DNA of 64,000 nt from Arenicola marina (lineage: Eukaryota; Annelida; Polychaeta; Arenicolidae). Position 1 is the first letter of the stretch, and the number at the start of each line of letters is the position of its first letter. Of the stretch, positions 35,401 to 50,400 are shown one piece after another. Below the pieces are notes generated by a model. It was not told where the DNA came from, searched no databases, and saw nothing but the letters and a program-made list of their open reading frames with translations. The stretch spans positions 27,202,029 through 27,266,028 of the forward strand of contig OZ025261.1 of assembly GCA_964019135.1 (NCBI GenBank), read 5' to 3'. The position numbers were made by a program, and so were the translations under genes.

Positions 35401-38400
35401 CCATTATAAAGCTTCGATACGCCAAACGACTCACGGCGCGCGGACATTTCGGCCTATACTCTGTCAGTAATGCATGTACATAGTCGGCACTCGCAATATA
35501 TATTCCAGTTGCACTTATCCCCAGATTTTCGTCTCCTTCTCAAGCTACGCTTGACGTTCTCGTGTTTTATGTAACAAGGGCCCGACGTTTTAGTGCATAT
35601 GAGTCATTATTGAGCAAGTATATGAGTTAGTATTGAGCAAGTATGTGAGTCATTATTGAGCAAGTCTATGAGTCATTATTCAGCAAGTATATGAGTCATA
35701 ATTGAGCAAGTATATGAGTCATTATTGAGCATTTATATGAGTCATTATTGAGCAATTATATGAGTTATTATTTAGCCATTATATGAGTCATTATTGAGCA
35801 GAGCAAGTATATGAGTCATTATTGAGCAAGTATTTCAGTCATTATTGAGCACGGCTATGAGCCTTTATTGAGCAAGTGTTTTAGTCATTATTGAGCATGC
35901 ATATGAGTCATTATTTAACAAGTATATGAGTCAATATTGAGCAAGCCTATGAGACATTATTGAGCAAGGCTATGAGTCGTTATCGCGGAAGTATATTAAT
36001 CATTATTGAGCAAGTATATGGGTCAATATTGAGCAAGCTTATGAGACATTATTGAGCAAGTATGTGAGTCAATACTGAGCAAGTATATGAGTCATTATTG
36101 AGCAAGTATATGAGTCATTATTGAGCAATCATATGAAGGATTATTGAGCAATCATATGAAGAATTATTGAGCAATCATATGAAGAATTATTGAGCAAGTA
36201 TATTAGTCATCACTAAGCAAGTATATGAGTCATGATTGAGCAAGTATTTTAGTCATTATTGAGCAAGCATATGAGTCATTATTGAGCAAGCATATGAGAC
36301 ATTATTGAGCAAGTCTATGAATCGTTAGTGAGCAAGTATATGAGTCATTATTGGGCAAGTGTATGAGTCAATATTGAGCAAGCATATGGAACATTATTGA
36401 GGAAGTATATGAGTCGTTATCTCGGAAGTATATGAGTCATTATTGAGCAAGCATATGAAACATTATTGAGCAAGTCTATGAGTCGTTACTGAGCAAGTAT
36501 ATGAGTTATTATTGAGCAAGTATATGAGTCATTATTGAGCAACCATATGAATAATTTTTGAGCAAGTATATGAGTCATTATTGTGCAAGTATTTTAGTCA
36601 TTATTGAGCAAGCAAATGAGACATTATTGAGCAAGTCTATGAATCGTTATTGAGCAAGTATATGAGTCATTATTGAGCAAGTGTATGAGTCAATATTGAG
36701 CAAGCATATGTGGCATTACTGAGCAAGTCTATGAGTCGTTATCGCAGAAGTATATGAGTCATTATTGAGCAAGCATATGGGTCAATATTGAGCAAGCATA
36801 TGAGACATTATTGAGCAAGTCTATGAGTCGTTATTGAGCAAGTATATGAGTCATTATTGAACAAGTTTATGAGTCATTATTGAGCAAGTATATGCGTCAT
36901 TATTGAACAGGTTTATGAGTCATTATTGAGCAAGTATATGCGTCATTATTGAGTAAGTATATGAGTTATTATTGAGCAACCATATGAATAATTATTGAGC
37001 AAGTATATGAGTCATTATTGAGCAAGTATTTTAGTAATTATTGAGCAAGCATATGAGACATTATTGAGCAAGTCTATGAATCGTTATTGAGCAAGTATAT
37101 GAGTCATTATTGAGCAAGTATATGAGTCAATATTGAGCAAGAATATCATACAATACTGAGCAAGTCTATTAGTCGTTATTGAGCAAGCATATGGGCCATT
37201 ATTGAACAAGTACATGAGTCATTATTGAGCAAGTGTATGTCATTATTGAGCAATCATATGAGTCATTATTGAGCATTGCTAAGTAAATGAGTCATTTATT
37301 GAGCAAATTATAATACTTGTTGTCAATTACAAATTAGAAAGTGAATCTCGTCTATTTATCCATTAATCGTTTGTGAATGAGTGTTCTAATATTCTCTAAT
37401 AGAACTCGTAAGTCACCGATCCGTTTATTGCACCACATGTCTTAATGCTTCCTTATTGTCGTGTCCAGGTACGAGCGATGGCCTACAATTGTGGGTGAAC
37501 GTGGAGCACTACGAGTACGTCGCTGAAGTGGCCACTGTGTCCGGCATTAAGGTGATATAACAGACACTGTTATAAGCAGTTAGAGCTAAAGTCTGTGAGT
37601 CTGTGAACTAGTCTTTCAAAACTGAGTTCTGGGCTTTCATTTTAGTTGGAAATATTCTACCTACAACATCCGTTTTATAACATAAATCGTTGTGATGTTT
37701 GTCGCAAGCTCTGCCGTCTTACAATATCATTACGTTATCCCTGCGCTATTCTTACGCTACAATTACGCTGGCAGTAGGTTACCGATACGCTGTCGTTATG
37801 TTATACGGCGCCCGAGTAGATCAAAACAGTAAGCTTAAAAATATATTGCATATATATAATTGCATATATTTTAGAGAAACGATCGACAGAAATAGGAGGT
37901 ATTCGTGTTGTGAATCAGAACTCCTTATCCCAGGTGCTGCTCAGCGACCAAGATGACGTGCCCCAGATGAGAAATATGGGATTCAACATTGGCCCAGGAC
38001 AACACGTGCTCGCTAGTCTCAGCTACAGCAGCGTAAGTTATAACAGGCTTCAACATTGGCGCAGGAAAACACGTGGTCGCCAGTCTCAGCTACAGCAGCG
38101 TAAGTTATAACAGGCTTCAACATTGGCCCAGGACAACACGTGCTCGCCAGTCTCAGCTACAGCAGCGTAAGTTATAACAGGCTTCAACATTGGCCCAGGA
38201 CAACACGAGCTCGCTAGTCTCAGCTACAGCAGCGTAAGTTATAACAGGCTTCAACATTGGCCCAGGACAACACGTGGTCGCCAGTCTCAGCTACAGCAGC
38301 GTAAGTTATAACAGGCTTCAACATTGGCCCAGGACAACACGTGCTCGCCAGTCTCAGCTACAGCAGCGTAAGTTATAACAGGCTTTAACATTGGCCCAGG

Positions 38401-41400
38401 ACAACACGTGCTCGCCAGTCTCAGCTACAGCAGCGTAAGTTATAACAGGCTTCAACATTGGCCCAGGACAACACGTGCTCGCCAGTCTCAGCTACAGCAG
38501 CGTAAGTTATAACAGGCTACAACATTGGCGCAGGACAACACGTGCTCGCTAGTCTCTGCTACAGCAGCGTAAGTTATAACAGGCTTCAACATTGGCCCAG
38601 GACAACACGTGCTCGCCAGTCTCAGCTACAGCAGCGTAAGTTATAACAGGCTACAACATTGGCGCAGGACAACACGTGCTCACTAGTCTCAGCTACAGCA
38701 GCGTAAGTTATAACAGGCTTCAACATTGGCCCAGGACAACACGAGCTCGCTAGTCTCAGCTACAGCAGCGTAAGTTATAACAGGCTTCAACATTGGCCCA
38801 GGACAACACGTGGTCGCCAGTCTCAGCTACAGCAGCGTAAGTTATAACAGGCTTCAACATTGGCCCAGGACAACACGTGCTCGCCAGTCTCAGCTACAGC
38901 AGCGTAAGTTATAACAGGCTTTAGCATTGGCCCAGGACAACACGTGCTCGCCAGTCTCAGCTACAGCAGCGTAAGTTATAACAGGCTACAACACTGGCGC
39001 AGGACAACACGTGCTCGCTAGTCTCTGCTACAGCAGCGTAAGTTATAACAGGCTTCAACATTGGCCCAGGACAACACGTGCTCGCCAGTCTCAGCTACAA
39101 CAGCGTAAGTTATAACAGGCTTCAACATTGGCTCAGGACAACACGTGCTCGCCAGTCGCAGCTACAGTAGCGTAAGTTATAACAGGCTTCAACATTGGCC
39201 CAGGACAACACGTGCTCGCCAGTCTCAGCTACAGCAGCGTAAGTTATAACAGGCTTCAACATTGGCTCAGGACAACACGTGGTCGCCAGTCTCAGCTACA
39301 GCAGCGTAAGTTATAACAGGCTTCAACATTGGCTCAGGACAACACGTGCTCGCCAGTCTCCGCTACAGCAGCGTAAGTTATAACAGGCTTCAACATCGGC
39401 TCAGGACAACACGTGCTCGCCAGTCTAAGCTACAGCAGCGTGAGTTATAACAGGCTTCAACATTGGCTCAGGACATTACGTGCTCGCCGGTCTCAGCTAC
39501 AGCAACGTAAGTTATAACAGGCTTCAACATTGGCTCAGGACAACACGTGCTCGCCAGTCTCAGGTACAGCAGCGTAAATTATAACATGCTTCAACATTGG
39601 CCCAGCACAACACGTGCTCTTCAGTCTCAGCTACAGCAGCGTAAGTTATAACAGGCTTTAACATTGGCTCAGGACAACACATCCTTGCCAGTTTGAGGCT
39701 TCTACATTTTGATAAAAGATCAATACAGTCTCTCGGTATTATTACTATTATTACGAATTGAATTGAAATTCAACTTTACCTTACATGTGCTTTAACTGTC
39801 GCATGCAACATTCCAACTTTGCATAAATTTGCATACACTTAAAAACGTGTATGAAAGCGGAGCAAATAATTTAAACCGGGGCGAATAATTAAAACTGGAG
39901 CGAATAATTAAAACCAGAGCACATAATTTAAAACGGTAAATGAAATCGACATTGAAATTGAAATCGACAAGAAAATATAATAAACGGGTGTAAATAAGTT
40001 AAACTGGAAATTGTAAATTAAACCCGGGAAATTAATTAGCGAAACTGCAGTCAGAGTCAAAATGGGAATACATGATTCAAAACGAGAATGAAATATTAAA
40101 GACGGAGGCAAATTATCAAGAAGGAATCACATATTCAAACAGGGAAAAATTATTCTAACAGGGAATTGTATATTCCAACCGGAATTTTGTTTTTATTCAA
40201 ACATGGAATTATATATTTTAGCCGGCAGTAAAGTATTCATTCAGAGCCAAATGTTTAAACTGGTCGTAAGGTACTTAAGCAGAGAATTAAATATTTCAAC
40301 GGGGAGCAAATAGAATCATACCGGGGTATGATTCAAACTGGGAAGTAAATACTAAAACCGGATGCAATTAATAAGTCAAGCCGGATCCTATTCTTAAAGC
40401 CATGAATTAATGATTTGAGCTTTGAATGAAATCGGCAAAGACAAATATTAAAAACCGACGTAAGTGATAAAAACCGAAAATTAATTATTAAAGTTGTGAT
40501 ATAATTCAAACCGGAGCTTAATTATTGAAACTTGGGAGTAAATCGGGGAATTAATTAACAAAGCCGCTAGGACATGATCAACACTGGACGTTATGTGCTC
40601 TCTCTTTGTAGCAATCGTTCGAGGAGCCACCTTACGGCACATGTGGGACGCTGCCGCTGTCCTACTACGACAACGCGACCTACACGTTCGGTCGCTGTGC
40701 CAGTCAGTGTGAGGCTGAGACCATGGTGTACCTCTGTAACTGTACTGACGTCTACATGCCAGGTGGGTTGGTGAGACCATGGCCCTCCCATGTAATTGTT
40801 CTGACGTCTACATGCCAGGTGGGTTGGTGAGACCATGGCCCTTCCTCTGTAACTGTACTGACGTCTACATGCCAGGTGGGTTGGTGAGACCATGGTCCTC
40901 CTCTGTAACTGTACTGACGTCTACATGCCAGGTGGGTTGGTGAGACCATGGTCCTCCTCTGTAACTGTACAGACGTCTATATGCCAGGTGGGTTGGTGAG
41001 ACCATGGCCCTCCTCTGTAACTGTACTGAAGTCTACATGCCAGGTGGGTTGGTGAGACCATGGTCCTCCTCTGTAACTGTACAGACGTCTATATGCCAGG
41101 TGGGTTGGTGAGACCATGGCCCTCCTCTGTAACTGTACTGACGTCTATATGCCAGGTGGGTTGGTGAGACCATGGTCCTCCTCTGTAACTGTACAGACGT
41201 CTATATGCCAGGTGGGTTGGTGAGACCATGGCCCTCCTCTGTAACTGTACAGACGTCTATAAGCCAGGTGGGTTGGTGAGACCATGGCCCTCCTCTGTAA
41301 CTGTACTGACGTCTACATGCCAGGTGGGTTGGTGAGACCATGGTCCTCCTCTGTAACTGTACAGACGTCTATATGCCAGGTGGGTTGGTGAGACCATGGC

Positions 41401-44400
41401 CCTCCTCTGTAACTGTACTGAAGTCTACATGCCAGGTGGGCTGGTGAGACCATGGTCCTCCTCTGTAACTGTACAGACGTCTATATGCCAGGTGGGTTGG
41501 TGAGACCATGGCCCTCCTCTGTAACTGTACTGACGTCTATATGCCAGGTGGGTTGGTGAGACCATGGCCCTCCTCTGTAACTGTACTGACGTCTACGTGT
41601 CAGGTGGGTTGGTGAGACCATGGCCCTCCTCTGTAACTGTACTGCCGTCTACATGCCAGGTGGGTTGGTGAGACCATGGCCCTCCTCTGTAACTGTACTG
41701 ACGTCAACATGCCAGGTAGGGTGGTGAGACCATGGCCCTCCTCTGTAACTGTACTGACGTCAACATGCCAGGTAGGGTGGTGAGACCATGGCCCTCCTCT
41801 GTGACTGTACTGACGTCTACATGCCAGGTGGGTTGGTGAGACCATGGCCCTCCCATGTAATTGTTCTGACGTCTACATGCCAGGTGGGTTGGTGAGACCA
41901 TGGCCCTTCCTCTGTAACTGTACTGACGTCTACATGCCAGGTGGGTTGGTGAGACCATGGCCCTCCTCTGTAACTGTACTGACGTCTACATGTCAGGTGG
42001 GTTGGTGAGACCATGGCCCTCCTCTGTAACTGTACTGAAGTCTACATGCCAGGTGGGTTGGTGAGACCATGGTCCTCCTCTGTAACTGTACAGACGTCTA
42101 TATGCCAGGTGGGTTGGTGAGACCATGGCCCTCCTCTGTAACTGTACTGACGTCTATATGCCAGGTGGGTTGGTGAGACCATGGCCCTCCTCTGTAACTG
42201 TACTGACGTCTACGTGTCAGGTGGGTTGGTGAGACCATGGCCCTCCTCTGTAACTGTACTGCCGTCTACATGCCAGGTGGGTTGGTGAGACCATGGCCCT
42301 CCTCTGTAACTGTACTGACGTCAACATGCCAGGTAGGGTGGTGAGACCATGGCCCTCCTCTGTAACTGTACTGACGTCAACATGCCAGGTAGGGTGGTGA
42401 GACCATGGCCCTCCTCTGTGACTGTACTGACGTCTACATGCCAGGTGGGTTGGTGAGACCATGGCCCTTTGCTGTAACTGTACTGACGTCTATATGCCAG
42501 GTGGGTTGGTGAGACCATGGCCCTCCTCTGTAACTGTACTGACGTCTACGTGTCAGGTGGGTTGGTGAGACCATGGCCCTCCTCTGTAACTGTACTGCCG
42601 TCTACATGCCAGGTGGGTTGGTGAGACCATGGCCCTCCTCTGTAACTGTACTGACGTCAACATGCCAGGTAGGGTGGTGAGACCATGGCCCTCCTCTGTA
42701 ACTGTACTGACGTCAACATGCCAGGTAGGGTGGTGAGACCATGGCCCTCCTCTGTGACTGTACTGACGTCTACATGCCAGGTGGGTTGGTGAGACCATGG
42801 CCCTTTGCTGTAACTGTACTGACGTCTACATGCCAGGTGGGTTGGTGAGACCATAGCCCTCTTCTGTAACTGTACTGACGTCTACATGCCAGGTGGGTTG
42901 GTGAGACCATGGCCCTCCTCTGTAACTGTACTGACATCTACATGCCAGGTGGGTTGGTGAGACCATGGCTCTCTTCTGTAACTGTACAGACGTCTACATG
43001 CCAGGTGGATTGACGAGACCATGGCTCTCCTCTGTAACTGTACTGAAGTCTACATGCCAGGTGGGTTGGTGAGACCATGGTCCTCCTCTGTAACTGTACA
43101 GACGTCTATATGCCAGGTGGGTTGGTGAGACCATGGCCCTCCTCTGTAACTGTACTGACGTCTACATGCCAGGTGGGTTGGTGGAACCATGGTCCTCCTC
43201 TGTAACTGTACTGACGTCTACATGTCAGGTGGGTTGGTGAGACCATGGCCCTCCTCTGTAACTGTACTGACGTCTACATGCCAGGTGGATTGACGAGACC
43301 ATGGCTCTCCTCTGTAACTGTACTGACGTCTACATGCCAGGTGGGTTGGTGAGACCATGGCCCTTCCTCTGTAACTGTACTGACGTCTACATGCCAGGTG
43401 GATTGACGAGACCATGGCTCTCCTCTGTAACTGTACTGAAGTCTACATGCCAGGTGGGTTGGTGAGACCATGGCCCTCCTCTGTAACTGTACTGGCGTCT
43501 ACATGCCAGGTGGGTTGGTGAGACCATGGCCCTCCTCTGTAACTGTACTGACGTCTACATGCCAGGTGGATTGACGAGACCATGGCCCACCTCTGTAACT
43601 GTACTGACGTCTACATGTCAGGTGGGTTGGTGAGACCATGGCCCTCCTCTGTAACTGTACTGGCGTCTACATGCCAGGTGGGTTGGTGAGACCATGGCCC
43701 TCCTTTGTAACTGTACTGAAGTCTACATGCCAGGTGGGTTGGTGAGACCATGGCCCTTCCTCTGTAATTGTACTGACGTCTACATGCCAGGTGGGTTGGT
43801 GAGACCATGGCTCTCTTCTGTAACTGTACAGACGTCTACATGCCAGGTGGATTGACGAGACCATGGCTCTCCTCTGTAACTGTACTGAAGTCTACATGCC
43901 AGGTGGGTTGGTGAGACCATGGCCCTTCCTCTGTAACTGTACTGACGTCTACATGCCAGGTGGATTGACGAGACCATGGCTCTCCTCTGTAACTGTACTG
44001 AAGTCTACATGCCAGGTGGGTTGGTGAGACCATGGCCCTTCCTCTGTAACTGTACTGACGTCTACATGTCAGGTGGGTTGGTGAGACCATGGCCCTCCTC
44101 TGGAACTGTACTGAAGTCTACATGCCAGGTGGGTTGGTGAGACCATGGCCCTCCTCTGTAACTGTACTGACGTCTATATGTCAGGTGGGTTGGTGAGACC
44201 ATGGCCCTCCTCTGTAACTGTACTGACGTCTACATGCCAGGTGGGTTGGTGAGACCATGGCCCTTCCTCTGTAACTGTACTGACGTCTACATGTCAGGTG
44301 GGTTGGTGAGACCATGGTCCTCCTCTGTAACTGTACTGACGTCTATATGTCAGGTGGGTTGGTGAGACCATGGCCCTCCTCTGTAACTGTACTGACGTCT

Positions 44401-47400
44401 ACATGCCAGGTGGGTTGGTGAGACCATGGCCCTCCTCTGTAACTGTACTGACGTCTACATGCCAGGTGGGTTGGTGAGACCATGGCCCTTCCTCTGTAAC
44501 TGTACTGACGTCTACATGTCAGGTGGGTTGGTGAGACCATGGTCCTCCTCTGTAACTGTACTGACGTCTACATGCCAGGTGGGTTGGTGAGACCATGGCC
44601 CTTCCTCTGTAACTGTACTGACGTCTACATGTCAGGTGGGTTGGTGAGACCATGGTCCTCCTCTGTAACTGTACTGACGTCTACATGCCAGGTGGGTTGG
44701 TCAGACCATGGCCCTCCTCTGTAACTGTACTGACGTCTACATGCCAGGTGGTTTGGTGAGACCATGGCCCTCCTCTGAAACTGTACTAACGTCTACATGC
44801 CAGGTGGATTGGTGAGACCATGGCCCTCCCATGTAACTGTACTGACGTCTACATGCCAGGTAGGTTGGTCAGACCATGGCCCTCCTCTGTAACTGTACTG
44901 ACGTCTACATGCCAGGTGGGTTGGTGAGACCGTGGCCCTCCTCTGTATCTGTACTGACGTCTACATGCCAGGTGGGTTGGTGAGGCCATGGCCCTCCTCT
45001 GTAACTGTACTGACGTCTACATGCCAGGTGGGTTGGTGAGATCATGGCCCTTCTCTGTAACTGTACTGAAGTCTACATGCCAGGTGGGTTGGTGAGACCA
45101 TGGCCCTTCCTCTGTAACTGTACTGACGTCTACATGCCAGGTGGGTTGGTGAGACCATGGCTCTCTTCTGTAACTGTACAGACGTCTACATGCCAGGTGG
45201 ATTGACGAGACCATGGCTCTCCTCTGTAACTGTACTGAAGTCTACATGCCAGGTGGGTTGGTGAGACCATGGCCCTTCCTCTGTAACTGTACTGACGTCT
45301 ACATGCCAGGTGGATTGACGAGACCATGGCTCTCCTCTGTAACTGTACTGAAGTCTACATGCCAGGTGGGTTGGTGAGACCATGGCCCTTCCTCTGTAAC
45401 TGTACTGACGTCTACATGTCAGGTGGGTTGGTGAGACCATGGCCCTCCTCTGTAACTGTACTGACGTCTACATGCCAGGTGGGTTGGTCAGACCATGGCC
45501 CTCCTCTGTAACTGTACTGACGTCTACATGCCAGGTGGTTTGGTGAGACCATGGCCCTCCTCTGAAACTGTACTAACGTCTACATGCCAGGTGGATTGGT
45601 GAGACCATGGCCCTCCTCTGTAACTGTACTGACGTCTACATGCCAGGTAGGTTGGTCAGACCATGGCCCTCCTCTGTAACTGTACTGACGTCTACATGCC
45701 AGGTGGGTTGGTGAGACCGTGGCCCTCCTCTGTATCTGTACTGACGTCTACATGCCAGGTGGGTTGGTGAGGCCATGGCCCTCCTCTGTAACTGTACTGA
45801 CGTCTACATGCCAGGTGGGTTGGTGAGACCATGGCCCTTCTCTGTAACTGTACTAACGTCTACATGCCAGGTGGATTGGTGAGACCATGGCCCTCCTCTG
45901 TAACTGTACAGACGTCTACATGCCAGGTGGATTGACGAGACCATGGCCCTCCTCTGTAACTGTACTAACGTCTACATGCCAGGTGGGTTGGTGAGACCAT
46001 GGCCCTCCTCTGTAACTGTACTGACGTCTACATGCCAGGTGGGTTGGTGAGGCCATGGCCCTCCTCTGTAACTGTACTGACGCCTACATACCAGCTGGAT
46101 GGGTGAGACCATGGCCCTCCTCTATAAAGTCACTGACGTCTAGATGCAGCGTCACCATTGGTAAAACTACTGTAGTAGTTACAGTAACGGATGTGGTAGT
46201 AGCAGTATGCCAAGGCGTAGTATTATTGGTTGTGGTAAGAGGGGGATATGCGTCGATGCTGCCATTCCTGTGGATTTGCATTCAATCAGCTTTGTTCAGG
46301 TAAGCCAGGACTGGTATGGCGCCTGATGTTATATTCTCATTATTTTATTTGGTCCTTACACTTGGCCGGCTTCACTTCGAATGCCAAGAATTGACAGATG
46401 ACACATGGGGCGTATTTGATTATACACTTCGCCTGCCCGGCGTGATTTCTTTGCGCATGCGCTTTTATTAAAGTTCCGTGTGTCTGATATTCAAACGTGA
46501 AATCCGCGTTGTCCGACAGCAACATGGCCGACAAAGGAGTTATGTGGATGTCATTTCACTAAGATCTTGAACTTTTGCTCGTAAAATACAAAAAGATGAA
46601 TGGCCTGCCCGAAGAGGAACGAAAAATGTTGAATTTTTCATAAATATATGGCAAACATGTTTTTGAATAATATTGCTAGAAAATAAATTGCATAACGTTA
46701 TTGGAGTATAATATTAGTAACATTAATAATATTAGTATGACAATTATGCTTATGAAGATATTGGCGTATAATACTAGTAATATTCATAATATTAGTATGA
46801 TGCTTATTTTCGTTGCTCGTAAAACTACGATCTCTCGTTAAATTAGCATGTAAAAGATACGGTTGCGAGCTCGTAATTGCAAGTGAAACGACCCACTTGG
46901 GCTGTTCCTTTGACGCCATGTTGGAAATCCTTGTGCCCCTGCTCGAAACCGAGAGCACGAGGCCCGGTGAAATTGATCACGTGAAGCAACTCTCGGGGCA
47001 TGATTTTCACTGTTTGATTTGCAAGACGTCGTGATCGAGGTACTCCGCGCGCATAATAAAATACGCCCATGCCTACACGATCACGTGATCGACCACAATG
47101 TCAAAATACTGAAATCATCTTTATCAATCAATAATTATCAATTATATAACATTTAAACATTTAGAAAAAAAGTCATATTCTGCTGTATGCAGTTATGTAT
47201 GTTTGTTAACATAGAAAGGTAACCTCAGAAAATATTGTTAGTAATGTGAATGAAACAGATTTTCCAAGGAGACTCCGCAAAGTATACAGACTTGATTACC
47301 CTTCAGTGGCTCATCACAACAAGGAGATGAAGCATGTTGCCACTTCCTTTCGCTGTATCTGGTCCATGATTTTTGTTCCAGGAGACGTTGACGACTGCGA

Positions 47401-50400
47401 CTTGTATTCCTACTTGACCTGCGTCCTGCCCGGTGAGTGAGATGCTTAACATACATGTGTAATTCAAGATTAAAAAAAACACTTATTGCGTGTTCGCCTT
47501 TTGAATGTATTGCGGTGCCCCCGTTGTAAACAAAATCCTACAGTCGGGACGTATCCATGCGAAGAGATAAGACCAGTTCAGCAATACGACGGTCCGTGTG
47601 GCTTTTTGGTGAAGTTCAGTGTCGTTTTTGTCAAAAAAAATTGCGGATGTCGCTTTTTCAGAACCTCAGTGTCGGAATTTGAGGTCAATGTCGAATGTCG
47701 ATTATTAAAATAGGCCTGTGTCGCGTGTCGCCATTTACCCCTTCCAGATCCCCAATACAGGAGTGAATTATTTAGCGTTGCTTAAGGCGAGAAATGGTAT
47801 AGTTGAGTTTTGTTTACGAGCGTGACGATGGATAAGGACATAAAGCGAGCTCTTACTCCGCAGCTTCGCTTGGTAATACCAAGCCGGACGTCGTTTGTCC
47901 CGTGAACGAGATGGGTCAGTGTAAAGGCGCCTGCGACTCACGGGAATTCGCCGCCGACCTGTCCTACGCCCAGCTCTCGGATAGTGCGTTGTTGGCCGTG
48001 ACGACTGAGGCGGTGGTCGAGGACTACCGGACGGCCCTAGAGCTGCAGCAACGACTGTCCTCCGATCTCCTGGCGGTAACCCTGGGCCGCATGCGAGATT
48101 TGGCCGGCAGTCTCCGAGAGATACAGTCCTACTTTCAGTTCAATGTCATCTCGACAACCACCTCGCTTTTCCGCCGCATTGATGCCGCAGTGACTGGTTT
48201 CGCCGCCCAGATGAACCGAGACATGGATCTACTGTACGGAGGCTTGGACGATATCCTGAATACGTACCGGATCCAGTTGGGGGCAGTTCGTAGCGTTCTC
48301 CGCTCACAGATAGAGGGTCTCAAGTCCAATCTGTTGACAGCGTATATTAACTCGTTGCCCTATGTTCACGATAGCGCAGAGGACATCGAACCTCTGTTAC
48401 CGTTTTTTCAAGCGGCCATCACTTCGTCCACCAACGTTTATAACACGGTGAATATAATGCAGGACTTCGACGGTTTTATCAAGATCGTGGTAAGGGACGA
48501 AGATGAGAGTAGACAGACCCTGCTCGATGATCTGAAGCTACCCGAACAACTGATCCCTTCAAAAGCACGTCAAGAACTATGCAAAGCAATAGTTGACAAC
48601 TACACCTCAAGGAAGCTCCAACTAGAAGGCCTGTTTGAGGTACTGATACCGCTGGTTGGTGGCGATGGACCCATTCGCAATATCAGCGCTTCTGAAATCG
48701 CCAGTATTCTGCTTGTCATGAAAGACGTGAGTAAAAATCTAACATTAGTTTATGAGTTTATTGAAGCTAGCGAGGCGTTGATGGCATGCGCCAGTGTGTA
48801 CGAGGACCATCTGACCGCAATGACAGCTCATCGCCTGTATGCCAGCCAGGAGCTAAACTACAGCGTGAACACGGCCATCTCTCTGCAGGAGGCGCTGGCG
48901 GCCATCAGACAGGTGGAGGACCAAATCGGTCAATTTTATCTGGACTACAGCCTCGCTACCATCACTAAGACAAGCATGACCTCGGGGCTGAACAGCGCGC
49001 TCAACGCTGAGCTGCAGGAGGTTCTCAGAGACGTGGAGAACCGACTTGACATCTCGTACGTGGCTCCCAGACTGGCAGTGTTCGCTGAGCTGCAGCGGCG
49101 GGCCGCGGCCGTCTACATGGCAGGCCTGAGAGACCTCGTCGACCATGGGGAGTACTTCTCGCAGGAGAAGAACGCATTCGACGACCGAACGAAGGGGATT
49201 TACCTGTGGCAGGAGCCGCTGCCCAACCTGGACAGCAGCCCGCCTATCAAAACCAAGTATGCCACCTCGGACGACGTCCCTTCGATCCCCAATATGAAGG
49301 CTTTGCTCGGTACCACAGGACTGGCAAAGATCTCAGTGAGTATTGCAGAAATTATCATACATACATATATATATATAGATATATATATATCGATGAATGT
49401 GTGGATGGTTGGATAGATGGATAGATGTATAAGGATGCAGGGGCGTGCGCAGGAATTTTTGAAAGAGGGCGGGGGCACAATAAATTGTTCCACCAAAACG
49501 TGACAAAATTGTGTGTACAATTCTGAGACGTAGGTGACCGTCGTGCACGTTACGTACTATATGCACACATTAACATAGTTGGTAATACACATAGACTACT
49601 AAGCTTAATGCATTGTAATATTATATAAGGAGAGACCAAGAGACACAAAATTTGAAAGAAAGCGGTGGGGGTGGGGGGGGGGGGAACAGATATACCTTAG
49701 GGTCTGAAAGGGGGTACGCCCATTTGGTGGGGGGTGGGATAGGTTAATCCATACCGAACTCAAATTTAATATGTCCGAGATTGGTTTATTTATACCAAAG
49801 AAAGATCTTTTCGAAATCTGTACAACCACACCGAGTTTCCTCGGCTAAATGACGCGTTGGCCTTTTCAAACAGGACCTAGGTTTGAACCAATAAGATGGC
49901 AAGATAACGTACCTGTCACCTTTAAAAACTGTCGCGGTCAGCTGCATTAATTAACATATGGCAGGTCATATCGTTGACGTGGTTTGGGCCGTTCCTTTAA
50001 GATGCCAGTGCAAGTACCATCCCAGAGTGTCTTAATCAACATATGTCTGTGACATGAACTAAATCTTAAATCATCGTTTGTTGGCGATTGGTTTTCCAGA
50101 AAATCCTGTCGAACTTTTTTGACGGCCTCTCCCTGGAGATGACGAATTTCCAGTCGGAGCTAGTGGGTAGACGACTGCAACTCGACAATGTCTTCACCAA
50201 CCTGATGCGGGACTTTGAAGACTACGACAAGAAGACAGAAATAGACACAGAATTCGTTAAGTAAGTAAGGCAGAGATTTTTGACTGGCCGCCAAATCATT
50301 ACAAATATGTACCTTTTGCCACAGTTTATGTGTTTTTTCACGTTTATTTATGTGTTATTTAAATTTACAGAGGCAAATGAACATAGTGTGCGAGTAAAAT

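Noticed and set aside
21700-46130. CRISPR-like arrays
   Set aside because: The units are contiguous repeats without unique spacers, in a eukaryotic gene context.
40481-46303. Many 65-84-codon minus-strand ORFs (WSHQPTWHVDVSTV)
   Set aside because: Complement of the 56-bp array; the sense strand is exon 26 sequence with its donor.
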